From CAYVMD01 sp964452465 (GTDB lineage: Bacteria > Armatimonadota > JACIXR01), in contig CAYVMD010000014.1 of NCBI GenBank assembly GCA_964452465.1, positions 1-49,873 on the forward strand: DNA of 49,873 nt, written 5' to 3'. Position numbers and translations under genes: made by a program. This document shows, in pieces, positions 8,196 through 16,152 of this stretch; positions within the stretch are counted from its first letter, which is position 1; every line of letters begins with the position of its first letter. A model generated the notes under the pieces. That model saw nothing but the letters and a program-made list of their open reading frames with translations, did no database searches and had not been told where the DNA came from.

Positions 8196-9139
8196 TAAGA
8201 AAGGTTTTGGAAATCGAAGGGGAAGCAGTGCTTTCCCTGAGAGAAAGGATAGGTAAGGAGGCCCGGCAAGCGGTAGAGGCGATACTCGCCTGCAAAGGGA
8301 AGGTGATCGTGACCGGCATGGGCAAATCGGGAGCCATTGGGAGGAAGATAGCAAGCACCCTATCCTCCACGGGGACTCCCGCGGTCTTCCTCCATCCCGG
8401 AGAGGGGATGCACGGAGATATAGGAGTGGTGGCACCGGAGGATCTGGTGATTTTGGTCTCCTATAATGGGGAAACGGAGGAGTTGATCAATCTGATACCC
8501 TTCTTCAAAAGAACGGGGGTTAAATTGATCGCCCTGACGGGAGCTCCTTCTTCCACCATAGGGAAGGCATCCGATATCGTGATAGAGGTGGGAGTACCGA
8601 GGGAAGCTTGCCCCCTTGGTCTTGCCCCTACCTCTTCCACCACTGCTACCTTAGCTATGGGGGATGCCTTAGCCATAGCGGTGATGCAGATGAGAAGGTT
8701 CGGTAGGGAGGATTTCGCCAGGTTACACCCGGGAGGGACATTGGGAAGGAGACTCCTTCTGAGGGTGGAGGATGTGATGCGGACGGGCGAGAGGCACGCG
8801 GTAGCTAAAAGGGAGACGCTGGTCAAGGATGTCCTCTTCGCCATAACCAAGGCGAGGGGAGGAGCAGCAAGCATAATAGATGAAGAGGGGAAATTGGTGG
8901 GGATAATAACCGATGGAGATATAAGAAGGCACTTGCTTAAAGACGAAAAGACATTAGGCAAAAGGGCGGAAGAGATAATGACTCCCTCCCCCTTCAAGAT
9001 AGAGAAAGGTAAATTAGCAGTGGAAGCCCTAAAGATTATGCAAGAGCACAATATAGACGATCTGCCCGTGGTGGATGCAGAGGGGTATGCCTTAGGCATG
9101 ATAGATATAGTTGATTTAGCGAAGGCGGGGATATTGTAA
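8174..9139 (+). CDS. kdsD: Arabinose-5-phosphate isomerase, SIS + 2 CBS (KdsD/KpsF/GutQ family)
   Basis: Converts ribulose 5-phosphate to arabinose 5-phosphate, the first committed step to Kdo. The SIS sugar-phosphate domain covers about residues 35-175 (TGMGKSGAIGRKIA, HPGEGMHGDIG, SYNGETEELIN, then LHPGGTLGRRLL), followed by two CBS domains (about 195-255 and 265-321). 321 residues is the usual length. The TTG start at 8174 is chosen because AGGAGG is eight bases upstream and no other in-frame start precedes the conserved N-terminus. It overlaps the MFS gene. Presence of the enzyme suggests an outer membrane with Kdo or a Kdo-containing polysaccharide, but no other Kdo gene is in view. Confidence 0.9.
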   Translation: MQELEEIIRKVLEIEGEAVLSLRERIGKEARQAVEAILACKGKVIVTGMGKSGAIGRKIASTLSSTGTPAVFLHPGEGMHGDIGVVAPEDLVILVSYNGETEELINLIPFFKRTGVKLIALTGAPSSTIGKASDIVIEVGVPREACPLGLAPTSSTTATLAMGDALAIAVMQMRRFGREDFARLHPGGTLGRRLLLRVEDVMRTGERHAVAKRETLVKDVLFAITKARGGAASIIDEEGKLVGIITDGDIRRHLLKDEKTLGKRAEEIMTPSPFKIEKGKLAVEALKIMQEHNIDDLPVVDAEGYALGMIDIVDLAKAGIL

Positions 9140-9145
9140 AGAACC

Positions 9146-9916
9146 TCAGCGAGCGGTATAGCCTCCGTCTACGGGGATAACCGCTCCCGTGATCAGGTCG
9201 GAAAGGGGAGAAGCGAGGAAGAGCACAATCCCAACGACATCCTCCGGCTTTCCGAACCTACCCAGGGGGATTTGGGATAGCGCTGCTTCTCTCTTTTTTA
9301 CATCTGCCCACGCCCTCTCCGCCATGGGCGTCATTATTATTGTGGGGGCAACCGCGTTGACATTTATGTTATATTTGCCCCATTCTATCGCCAGCACCTT
9401 GGTGAGGAGTATCAACCCCGCTTTGCTCGCACAATAGGCGCTATGATCCTCCAATCCAACTAACCCTGCTTGGGAGGAGATGTTTATTATCTTCCCTCCG
9501 CCATTGGCGACCATTGCCCTACCTATGGTTTGGGTTATGAAGAAGAGGGATTTCAAATTGATCTGAAAGGTCTCGTCCCATTTCTCCTCTGTGGTCTCAA
9601 GGGCAGGCTGGGGATAGCTCACGCCAGCGTTGTTCACCAGGATATCAATGCGCCCCCAAACCCTAAGAGCCTCCTCCGCCATTCCCTTCGCTTCCTCCGT
9701 GCTCCTCAGATCAGCCACTATATAGACGCATTCCCTCCCTTTTTGCTTTATGATATCCCTTACCTCCTTGAGCTCCTCCTCCGTTCTGGCAGTTATGACG
9801 ACATCCGCCCCCGCCTCGCCCAGGGCAATGGCGATAGCCCTCCCGATCCCCTTGCTCGCCCCCGTTACCAAAGCCTTCTTCCCTTCAATGCCAAAGCTAA
9901 AGAACTCTTTAGACAT
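9146..9916 (-). CDS. SDR-family oxidoreductase (FabG/gluconate dehydrogenase-like)
   Basis: NAD(P)-dependent short-chain dehydrogenase. The cofactor motif is VTGASKGIGRAIA near residue 17, followed by NNAGVS, the catalytic serine in NISSQAG and the YxxxK motif in SAYCASK. The end of the protein (ASPLSDLITGAVIPVDGGYTAR) is classical. I choose ATG 9916 because GGGAGGTAGAGG precedes it and the 20 residues read from 9976 are not conserved in the family. Length is then 256 residues. It is convergent with kdsD, six bases apart, and transcribed divergently from rpsU. Its mRNA leader contains a strong hairpin. Substrate may be a sugar acid, sugar or acyl-ACP; the sequence does not tell. Confidence 0.9.
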   Translation of the reverse strand: MSKEFFSFGIEGKKALVTGASKGIGRAIAIALGEAGADVVITARTEEELKEVRDIIKQKGRECVYIVADLRSTEEAKGMAEEALRVWGRIDILVNNAGVSYPQPALETTEEKWDETFQINLKSLFFITQTIGRAMVANGGGKIINISSQAGLVGLEDHSAYCASKAGLILLTKVLAIEWGKYNINVNAVAPTIIMTPMAERAWADVKKREAALSQIPLGRFGKPEDVVGIVLFLASPLSDLITGAVIPVDGGYTAR

Positions 9917-9962
9917 ATCCTCTACCTCCCTTCTTGCTCCACTCTTTTTATATATCATAGCC

Positions 9963-9998
9963 CCACCCTTTAGCAAGGTATTTCTCGCTATAGGGTGG
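9963..9998. promoter_or_regulatory. Imperfect palindrome in the SDR leader
   Basis: Arms CCACCCT-t-TAGC and GCTA-t-AGGGTGG pair over 11 bases with one internal mismatch and a 12-base loop. It lies 47 bases upstream of the SDR start and 85 bases before rpsU. There is no T-run on either side of the kind a Rho-independent terminator needs. It may be an operator or an mRNA leader structure for the SDR gene. Function is inferred from position only. Confidence 0.5.
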
Positions 9999-10032
9999 CA
10001 AAATCTGGTTTTTATGATAACATTTTAGAGGT

Positions 10033-10061
10033 TTGACTAACCAGTTTTTCGAAAGTAAAAT
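10033..10061 (+). promoter_or_regulatory. Sigma-70-type promoter for rpsU and the following long operon
   Basis: TTGACT (10033-10038), a 17-base spacer and TAAAAT (10056-10061) form a near-consensus promoter. The expected start of transcription is near 10068, followed by GAGAGGAGG and the rpsU ATG at 10083. A short inverted repeat, CTGGTT at 10005-10010 and AACCAG at 10039-10044, overlaps the spacer and could be an operator. It is the only strong promoter I see before the 17-kb co-directional run that follows. Confidence 0.7.
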
Positions 10062-10082
10062 GAAAAAAGAGAGGAGGAAAGC

Positions 10083-10241
10083 ATGACAAAAATCGAAATA
10101 AGAGAAGGCGAATCCATAGAGAACGCCCTTCGTCGATTCCGCAAGAACCTTCAGAGATCGGGCATTCTTAAGGAGGCACGCCGCCACGAACATTATCTTA
10201 AGCCTAGCGAAAGAAGAAGGCTGAAGAGGAAACAAAAGTAA
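10083..10241 (+). CDS. rpsU: 30S ribosomal protein S21
   Basis: Small-subunit protein near the 3' end of 16S rRNA. The 52-residue product begins MTKIEIREGESIENALRRF and continues with the conserved KNLQRSGILKEARR and the basic tail SERRRLKRKQK, which is normal S21 architecture. It is preceded by GAGAGGAGGAAAGC, an excellent ribosome binding site, and by a near-consensus promoter. It is followed by pgpH after 21 bases, so it probably heads that operon. In many bacteria rpsU sits near yqeY, dnaG or the YqfF/YbeY region, and the present order with pgpH-ybeY-dgkA follows the Gram-positive style. No anomalies. Confidence 0.95.
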   Translation: MTKIEIREGESIENALRRFRKNLQRSGILKEARRHEHYLKPSERRRLKRKQK

Positions 10242-10262
10242 CTCCCTACCTAAAAATCCTTT

Positions 10263-12428
10263 ATGCGCCTAATCATCCGAAGGGGAAAAGAAAAAAGCAT
10301 TAAATCGCTCCGGGCAAAGGGAAAGGATCTCCTTCCCTTCATCGTAGCGATTCTCGCCACCAGCTTTCTTCTCTCTTCGTCATTATCTTGGAGCAGTTTC
10401 TCCCTCCAAAAGGGCGAGGAGGCTCCTTTCGATGTGCGGGCCCTTCGCACCGTTCAATATATCGACAAAGCAAAAACGGAAACCCTAAGGCGGGAAGCGG
10501 CAGCACGCATAGCTCCTCAATATGTTCCCATCCCTTTTGCCCAGGTGGAAGCGGAGGATGCGGCCCGCAATACCTTTAAACAAATAAAGGAAGCAAAAGC
10601 GAAAAACCAGGGGAAAGGGTTCGCCGTGGATGTTCTCCGCCAGAACCTCCCTATCAAGGTTTCTCCCTCTACCCTTTTAACCCTTCTTCACTATAAGGGA
10701 GATTTAAGCCAACTGGAAGAGAAGGCAATTCAAATTTTAAGACGGGCGATGCAGGGCAACATAAGGAGCAATAGTGAAGAAGATCTCAAAAATGCAAGGG
10801 AGAACATCCAAAAATGGGTCCGCTACCTCGCTCTTCCTTCCGAGGAAACATCCGCACTTATTGATCTGGTGTCAAACGCGATAAGACCCAACCTGGTGAT
10901 AGACGAGGCAGCTACTCAGAAGCTGAGGGAATCTGCAAAACGTTCTGTGAGGCCGGTCTACGAGAAGATCCTATTCGGAGAGATCATCCTCCACCGAGGA
11001 GAGAAGATAACCCCTGAGGTATGGGACAAATTGGAGGCGCTTGGAATAGTAGGGAGGTTCCCCCCTTTTAGCCAGGTTCTATCTCTACTGGTTTTGGTCG
11101 CTATCTCCTTCCTTTTAATAAGGATGCTCCTTATGAGGTATAAGAGAGAGGTATTGCAGCAACGAAAATTAGAAATTCTCCTTTGGCTATTAATCTTTCT
11201 TGGTTTTTTCGGCTTTAAGACGGGGATAACCTTTCAATTCACCCCTATGATCACCTCTGCGGCATTGGGCATCGCCCTCGCTTCCCTTTTGGGTGGAGAG
11301 ACAGCTATTATAACTTTGCCCTTCGTAGCTCTTCTAATGAGCGTCTCCACGGGCCCCGAGGTCAATATAGGTGCTATGAGCCTACTCTCGGGAGCAGTAG
11401 CTATTGCCTCGGTCTTGAGGATAAGGGAACGGCTGGATCTGATAAAGGCTTCCCTGGCGGTTGCGTTAACTGTAGTCTTAGTTAACCTCCTGTTAGGAGG
11501 AGTGGAGCAAGGGATGGACAAGGGTTGGATGGCTTTATCCATCGGATGGGGGATCCTTAGTGGCGTGGTGGGGGTAATAATCGCTTGGTTGGGGGTAGCG
11601 ATCTTGGAAAAGATATTGGGCATAACCACCTCCTTCCAATTATTGGAATTAGCGAACCCCCAGAAGCCCTTACTTCGAGAACTCCTCATCAACGCCCCAG
11701 GTTCCTATCAACACAGCATAATCACTGCCAATCTCGCTGAAGCGGGGGCTGAAGCGATCGGAGCGGATGCCCTTCTGTGCAGAGTAGGTGCCCTTTATCA
11801 CGACATCGGCAAGACGAAGCGTCCCCTTTACTTCATAGAGAATCAAACCGCCGAGAACCTCCACGAGAACCTCCCTCCCACCCTCAGCAGTTTGGTCATC
11901 ACTGCCCATGTGAAGGATGGAGTAGAGATGGCGAAGGAGGCAAAATTGCCCCCTCGTATTATAGACATTATAGCCCAACATCATGGAACTACTTTGGTTT
12001 CCTATTTCTATCACCGCGCATTGGGAGAGGATTTACAGGTAGAGGAAGAAAAATTCCGCTATGAAGGACCGAAGCCCCAAACCAAGGAAGCAGCGATTGT
12101 CATGCTTGCCGACGCGGTGGAAGCAGCGGTGCGTTCCCTACCCGATAAATCCTTCCCCAATGTGCAAGCCCTTGTCTCCCGGATTTTCGAAGAAAAAATC
12201 GCAGATGGACAACTTTCCGAATGCGACCTAAGTTTCCGAGATCTCCCTAAGCTTCAAGAAGCCTTTCTGTCAATCCTAAGGGGCATGCTCCACAAACGTG
12301 TAGAATACCCGCCCCTAAAGGAGGAGGTCTCAAGTGATAAGGATAATTCCCCTCAAAAGGATCAAATTGGAGAAGGGATTGCTCAGAAAAGTGGCAGAAC
12401 GCGCCTTATCCGAAGGAGGGGGCGGTAG
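10263..12428 (+). CDS. pgpH: 7TM-HD phosphohydrolase, PgpH/YqfF family
   Basis: Membrane protein expected to hydrolyse cyclic di-AMP. Architecture over 721 residues: one N-terminal membrane segment (about 23-42), an extracytoplasmic 7TMR-HDED-type domain to about residue 270, seven membrane helices (about 275-460) and a cytoplasmic HD domain with H513-D514 in LYHDIGKTKRP, plus later HVKDG and QHHGT motifs. These match the known PgpH family, whose members in Listeria and Bacillus degrade c-di-AMP. The C-terminal 32 codons overlap ybeY by 95 bases. The start ATG 10263 has only a weak ribosome site and may be coupled to rpsU. The activity is from family knowledge; no c-di-AMP cyclase is in the window. 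Confidence 0.92.
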   Translation: MRLIIRRGKEKSIKSLRAKGKDLLPFIVAILATSFLLSSSLSWSSFSLQKGEEAPFDVRALRTVQYIDKAKTETLRREAAARIAPQYVPIPFAQVEAEDAARNTFKQIKEAKAKNQGKGFAVDVLRQNLPIKVSPSTLLTLLHYKGDLSQLEEKAIQILRRAMQGNIRSNSEEDLKNARENIQKWVRYLALPSEETSALIDLVSNAIRPNLVIDEAATQKLRESAKRSVRPVYEKILFGEIILHRGEKITPEVWDKLEALGIVGRFPPFSQVLSLLVLVAISFLLIRMLLMRYKREVLQQRKLEILLWLLIFLGFFGFKTGITFQFTPMITSAALGIALASLLGGETAIITLPFVALLMSVSTGPEVNIGAMSLLSGAVAIASVLRIRERLDLIKASLAVALTVVLVNLLLGGVEQGMDKGWMALSIGWGILSGVVGVIIAWLGVAILEKILGITTSFQLLELANPQKPLLRELLINAPGSYQHSIITANLAEAGAEAIGADALLCRVGALYHDIGKTKRPLYFIENQTAENLHENLPPTLSSLVITAHVKDGVEMAKEAKLPPRIIDIIAQHHGTTLVSYFYHRALGEDLQVEEEKFRYEGPKPQTKEAAIVMLADAVEAAVRSLPDKSFPNVQALVSRIFEEKIADGQLSECDLSFRDLPKLQEAFLSILRGMLHKRVEYPPLKEEVSSDKDNSPQKDQIGEGIAQKSGRTRLIRRRGR

Positions 12429-12771
12429 AAGGGATATAAATATCATTTTGGCGGATGACACTCTCCTTCAAGAATTAAATAAGGAATATAGAAAAGTAGA
12501 CGCTCCAACTGATGTCCTCTCCTTCGCTTACAATGAAAAGGAAATGTTGGGAGAGGTGATTATATCACTTGATGCCTGTTTTCGCCAAGCTAAAGAGAAA
12601 GGGCATAGTTGGATGAAGGAGCTGATGATCTTGGTCGCTCACGGGGTCCTGCACCTTTTGGGTCAGGAGGATGAAACGGAGGAAGGGTGGAAGAAGATGT
12701 GTGAACTCCAAGAGAGGATAGTGGAAGAGGTGGAAAGGAGCGTAAATAGCAATGCGGAAAAAGAACCTTAG
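12334..12771 (+). CDS. ybeY: Endoribonuclease YbeY with altered metal site
   Basis: Metal-dependent RNase acting in 16S rRNA 3' maturation and ribosome quality control. The UPF0054 pattern is clear: NKEYRKVDAPTDVLSFAY, then GEVIISLD and the metal motif HGVLHLLG. The usual third histidine of HGxLHLxGYDH is Asp113 here (HGVLHLLGQED), while H103 and H107 are kept. The start is GTG 12334, placed 7-8 bases after AAGGAGG; this makes a 95-base overlap with pgpH. Length 145 is normal. Gene order pgpH-ybeY-dgkA is widely conserved, which supports the identity. Asp can bind zinc, so the enzyme may remain active, but metal choice or rate could differ. Confidence 0.93.
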   Translation: MIRIIPLKRIKLEKGLLRKVAERALSEGGGGRRDINIILADDTLLQELNKEYRKVDAPTDVLSFAYNEKEMLGEVIISLDACFRQAKEKGHSWMKELMILVAHGVLHLLGQEDETEEGWKKMCELQERIVEEVERSVNSNAEKEP

Positions 12772-13429
12772 GGCATCCTTCCGTTATGCCTACAAGGGGC
12801 TTACGGAAGCGATATCACGACAGAGCCACATGCTTTACCTCGCCGTGGCAATGGTCGTTATATTGATAGGGGGGCTCATAGTAAAACTATCCTACATCGA
12901 ATGGCTTATATTATTGCTCGCTCTTGGGCTCCCTGCAGTCGTTGAATTGATCAACACCGCCTTCGAAGCGATAGTAGATAGCCTTTCTCCTCATTATAAT
13001 CCCTCGGTTAAGATAGCGAAGGATGTATCGGCAGGGGCTGTACTTCTCAGCCTCATCATAGCAGGGATGCTTATCACTTTCGTTTTTATGGAAAGGGTCA
13101 ATCCTCCCCCACCCCAAACTGCTCCTTCCCCCAATGCTTTGTTGAAGACCGGCGTTGGCTTTTTGCTCCTCCTACTTTTAATAAGCATCTCTAAAACCGC
13201 TAAAAATACAACAGGAGTAGGATGGGAGATAGAAGCTCAGAGCGCCATTGGGTTCTTCTCTGCGTCCGCGCTTTACCTTTTCTCCCGGAACATATTCATC
13301 CTCCCTTTAGGGCTACTTCTCGCCTTGATGATCACCTTCAATTCTTTGAAGCGTTCCCCCCTTTTGGACTGCGGAGTGGGAATCGCTGTAGGGGTCGGGC
13401 TTTCCCTTTTCCTCTTTCTTGTTGTATAA
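12752..13429 (+). CDS. dgkA: DgkA-type undecaprenol/diacylglycerol kinase with extra C-terminal membrane domain
   Basis: Residues 1-116 form a DagK domain: ASFRYAYKGL, three helices, and the catalytic signature ELINTAFEAIVDSLSP followed by KIAKDVSAGAVLL. In Gram-positive-like bacteria this enzyme phosphorylates undecaprenol or diacylglycerol at the inner membrane. A proline-rich linker (NPPPPQTAPSP) leads to about 100 further residues with four hydrophobic segments. That tail has the look of a PAP2 phosphatase domain (EAQSAIGFFSASALYLFSRN, then LDCGVGIAVGVGL) but lacks recognisable SGH and SRxxxxxH catalytic motifs. DagK proteins usually stop at 120-140 residues, so 225 is long. Overlaps ybeY by 20 bases. 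The kinase call is firm; the tail call is inference. Confidence 0.88.
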   Translation: MRKKNLRASFRYAYKGLTEAISRQSHMLYLAVAMVVILIGGLIVKLSYIEWLILLLALGLPAVVELINTAFEAIVDSLSPHYNPSVKIAKDVSAGAVLLSLIIAGMLITFVFMERVNPPPPQTAPSPNALLKTGVGFLLLLLLISISKTAKNTTGVGWEIEAQSAIGFFSASALYLFSRNIFILPLGLLLALMITFNSLKRSPLLDCGVGIAVGVGLSLFLFLVV

Positions 13430-13439
13430 TTTTTTCGTT

Positions 13440-14144
13440 ATGATCCAAATGCAGGGAGTTTTCTTCGCCTATCCCAATGGCGAGGAAGTCTTGCGAGATA
13501 TAAACCTAAGGATTGAAAAGGGGGAGTTCGTTTTCATCGTTGGACCTACAGGAGTGGGGAAATCCACCCTCCTCAAACTGATATACTGCGCTGAACATCC
13601 CTCTAAGGGAAAGGTGATCGTGGCAGGAAGGGATGTTACAAAGTTGAGCAAAAAGGAAATCCCCCTCCTTCGGAGGAGGATCGGGGTCGTCTTCCAGGAT
13701 TTTGGGCTTATGCCCACAAGGACGGTTTGGGAGAACATCGCTTTTGCTCTTAAGGCTATAGGGATGAGCAGAAAGGAGGTCTGCAGAAAGGTCCCCACCG
13801 TGTTGGATGTGGTGGGGTTGAGCGACAAGGCCCATGCTTTCCCTGCTCAACTCTCGGGTGGGGAACAGCAAAGGGTTTCCATCGCCCGTGCCTTAGTCAA
13901 CAACTCCCTTATCCTGCTTGCAGATGAGCCCACCGGCAATTTGGATCCTGATACTTCCTTAGAGATAATGCAGCTCCTCGCTAAGATAAACCTAATGGGA
14001 ACCACTGTAGTGGTAGCCACCCACGACAAATATATCGTAGATGCGATGAGAAAAAGGGTAGTAACTTTGGAAAATGGGAGGATCGTGAGCGATAGGGAAA
14101 GAGGTCTTTACAATGAGGTTGAGCAATATAGAGTTTCTGATTGA
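13440..14144 (+). CDS. ftsE: Cell division ATP-binding protein FtsE
   Basis: ATPase subunit of the FtsEX complex, which signals to septal peptidoglycan hydrolases. ABC motifs are intact: Walker A GPTGVGKST near residue 36, signature LSGGEQQR, Walker B LILLADEPTGNLD and the H-loop ATHDK. The ATG at 13440 is chosen over an upstream TTG at 13419, since FtsE proteins begin with a short strand such as MIQMQGVFFAYP. Length is 234 residues. The stop lies inside ftsX, which begins at 14113, so the two are translationally coupled. Followed by ftsX and a LytM-type peptidase, the canonical functional set. Confidence 0.95.
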   Translation: MIQMQGVFFAYPNGEEVLRDINLRIEKGEFVFIVGPTGVGKSTLLKLIYCAEHPSKGKVIVAGRDVTKLSKKEIPLLRRRIGVVFQDFGLMPTRTVWENIAFALKAIGMSRKEVCRKVPTVLDVVGLSDKAHAFPAQLSGGEQQRVSIARALVNNSLILLADEPTGNLDPDTSLEIMQLLAKINLMGTTVVVATHDKYIVDAMRKRVVTLENGRIVSDRERGLYNEVEQYRVSD

Positions 14145-15003
14145 GGAAACCCTCAGGAGCCTGGGGCGCAACGCCATTATAACCGCTGCCTCGATAAGCA
14201 CTACTGCCCTTACCCTGTTGGTGGTGGGCATTATAGTGATAGCAATGGTTCATATTGAATACCTTTCCCAAAGCCTTCCCGGCAAGTTAGACATAGCGGT
14301 TTTCCTAAAGCCCGGTGCCTCCTTGACCCAAGCAGAAGCTTTAGCGGAAAGGGTTAAGGAATGGGAGGGGGTGAAGGAAGCAAAGGTGGTCCCCAAGGAG
14401 GAGGCATGGCGGGATCTTCGAAAGGAATTACAAAAGGAAGTGGATCTATCCGATATTCCCAACCCTTTACCCCACGCCTTACGTTTAAGGGTAGATAGCC
14501 CCGAACGCATCATCACTATAGCAGAAACCCTAAGGCAAGAGTCAATGGTAGAAGAGGTAAGGGCAGGAGAGGAGATAGCGGAAAAACTGCGTTCCTTCAA
14601 TAGGGTTTTAAAATTGGTAGGGGCAATCCTTGGAACGGTGTTATTCGTCGCTTCTTTCGTTATAATAGGGAATGCTATAAGATTAGCAATATATGCGAGA
14701 CGCCAGGAGATAAGAATAATGCAATTAGTAGGTGCAACCGATGCCTTTATCGCCGCTCCCTTTATATTGGAGGGAGCTTCGTATGGGTTGTTAGGAGGAG
14801 CACTTGCCTATCTCCTTCTTCTCCTATCCTATACTTATGCGGAGAATCATTTCCCCCTCGCCTTTGTCTCCCTGCTTCCCTCTAATTCCCTTTGGCTTCC
14901 CCTCCTTCTCCTCATACTTCCCTTCGGCATCTTTATAGGTCTTCTAAGCAGTTGCCTATCCACCCTTTATTTCCTTAGTCAAAGGAGGGAAGAATTTGAG
15001 TAA
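14113..15003 (+). CDS. ftsX: Cell division protein FtsX
   Basis: Membrane partner of FtsE that transmits ATP-driven movement to periplasmic or extracellular hydrolase activators. 296 residues with an N-terminal membrane segment (about 20-43), an extracytoplasmic loop of about 110 residues containing DIAVFLKPGASLTQAEAL and the PxPLPHALRLRVDSPE region, then three C-terminal membrane helices separated by ARRQEIRIMQLVGAT, the conserved cytoplasmic FtsX loop. Start ATG 14113 overlaps ftsE. The 3' end overlaps the next gene start by eight bases. The adjacent M23 peptidase is the expected periplasmic partner. Confidence 0.94.
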   Translation: MRLSNIEFLIEETLRSLGRNAIITAASISTTALTLLVVGIIVIAMVHIEYLSQSLPGKLDIAVFLKPGASLTQAEALAERVKEWEGVKEAKVVPKEEAWRDLRKELQKEVDLSDIPNPLPHALRLRVDSPERIITIAETLRQESMVEEVRAGEEIAEKLRSFNRVLKLVGAILGTVLFVASFVIIGNAIRLAIYARRQEIRIMQLVGATDAFIAAPFILEGASYGLLGGALAYLLLLLSYTYAENHFPLAFVSLLPSNSLWLPLLLLILPFGIFIGLLSSCLSTLYFLSQRREEFE

Positions 15004-16132
15004 AAGGCCCCTCTTTGCCCTTTTCGCTTTGCTTTTTTTGTTCCTCTCACCTTCGCAAGCTAACCTATTCCAAACCCTACGCCAAAAACTATCGGAAATA
15101 AACAACCGTATTTTTCATGTCAAGAAGCAGTTGACTACCACCAAAAAACAGGAGAAACACGCCATAACCAAACTTATAGAAACCGAAAGAAGGCTGGATA
15201 AAACAGAAAAAGAGTTGGAGATGAACAAGCAGAGGTTGAACTACCTGCAAAATAACATCCAACAATTGAACCTTCAGATAGCGAGGGAGGAGAAAAGATT
15301 AGCTCAGCATCACCAGCAGTTGAACCGGAGGTTGGTGGAGTTTTATAAACAAGGTGGCAAAGGAGGCTTCTTAGCGGTACTCTTGGGGGTGACGGATTCC
15401 TTCTCCCTTTTAGCTCGACCCTATTACCTGCAAAAAGTCCTGCGGGAGGACAAAGCACTTTTCGATGCGATAAAGCGGGAAAAGGAGGAGTTGGCAAGAA
15501 GGAAAGCCCAATTAGAGGAGCAGAAGCGGGTTGCTTTGGAGTTAAAGCAACAGCAGGAGGAAGCGAAGAGAAGAATTGAAGGAGAGAAAAAGCAGAGATT
15601 AGCGCTCCTGCGGGATATTCAAAGCAAGCGCATAGAATACGAAAGAGCGCTGGAGGAATTAGAACGGAACTCCCGGGAGATAGAAGCTATGCTCCTCGCC
15701 TTGGAGCAAACCCCTGAAGGGCAAGAGAGGTTAAAAACCCCTTGGAAAGGAAAATTCGTTATGCCTGTGCGAGGAAATTTGACCTCTCGCTTTGGAATGA
15801 GGGTTCACCCCATATACCACATAAGGAAGATGCACACAGGCATCGATCTATCCGCGCCCTCTGGCACCCCCATAAAGGCAGCAGCGGGAGGAACGGTGGT
15901 CTTCTCCGGCTGGTGGGGAGGTTACGGCAAGGTGGTTATAATAGATCATGGAGGGGGAATCTCCACCCTCTATGGACACTGTTCTGCTTTATATGTAAGC
16001 AAAGGGCAGCAGGTGAAGCAGGGTCAGGTCATAGCAGCAGTGGGCTCCACCGGGCTTTCCACCGGACCTCATCTTCACTTCGAGGTAAGAAAGAAAGGAA
16101 AGCCTGTGGATCCTTTGGCGTACCTTAAATAA
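14996..16132 (+). CDS. Secreted coiled-coil M23 (LytM) peptidase, EnvC-like
   Basis: Predicted FtsEX-linked murein hydrolase. A signal peptide covers about residues 1-22, ending near SPSQA. A long charged coiled coil extends from about 30 to 240, and a C-terminal LytM domain runs from 255 to 378. Zinc ligands and catalytic histidines appear complete: RVHPIYH, H280-T-G-I-D284, H328 (GHCS) and H359-L-H361 in GPHLHFEVR. E. coli EnvC has lost these residues and acts only as activator, so this one may cut peptidoglycan itself. Start TTG 14996 is fixed by AAAGGAGGG ten bases upstream and by overlap with ftsX. The order ftsE-ftsX-M23-ctpA-divergent deacetylase supports a cell-separation role. Confidence 0.92.
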   Translation: MSKRPLFALFALLFLFLSPSQANLFQTLRQKLSEINNRIFHVKKQLTTTKKQEKHAITKLIETERRLDKTEKELEMNKQRLNYLQNNIQQLNLQIAREEKRLAQHHQQLNRRLVEFYKQGGKGGFLAVLLGVTDSFSLLARPYYLQKVLREDKALFDAIKREKEELARRKAQLEEQKRVALELKQQQEEAKRRIEGEKKQRLALLRDIQSKRIEYERALEELERNSREIEAMLLALEQTPEGQERLKTPWKGKFVMPVRGNLTSRFGMRVHPIYHIRKMHTGIDLSAPSGTPIKAAAGGTVVFSGWWGGYGKVVIIDHGGGISTLYGHCSALYVSKGQQVKQGQVIAAVGSTGLSTGPHLHFEVRKKGKPVDPLAYLK

Positions 16133-16152
16133 TTACAAGGAAGGTGAAGGTT

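Noticed and set aside
13425..13430. TATAAT as promoter of ftsE
   Set aside because: It lies over the dgkA stop only about 10 bases from the ftsE ATG; the genes are co-transcribed.
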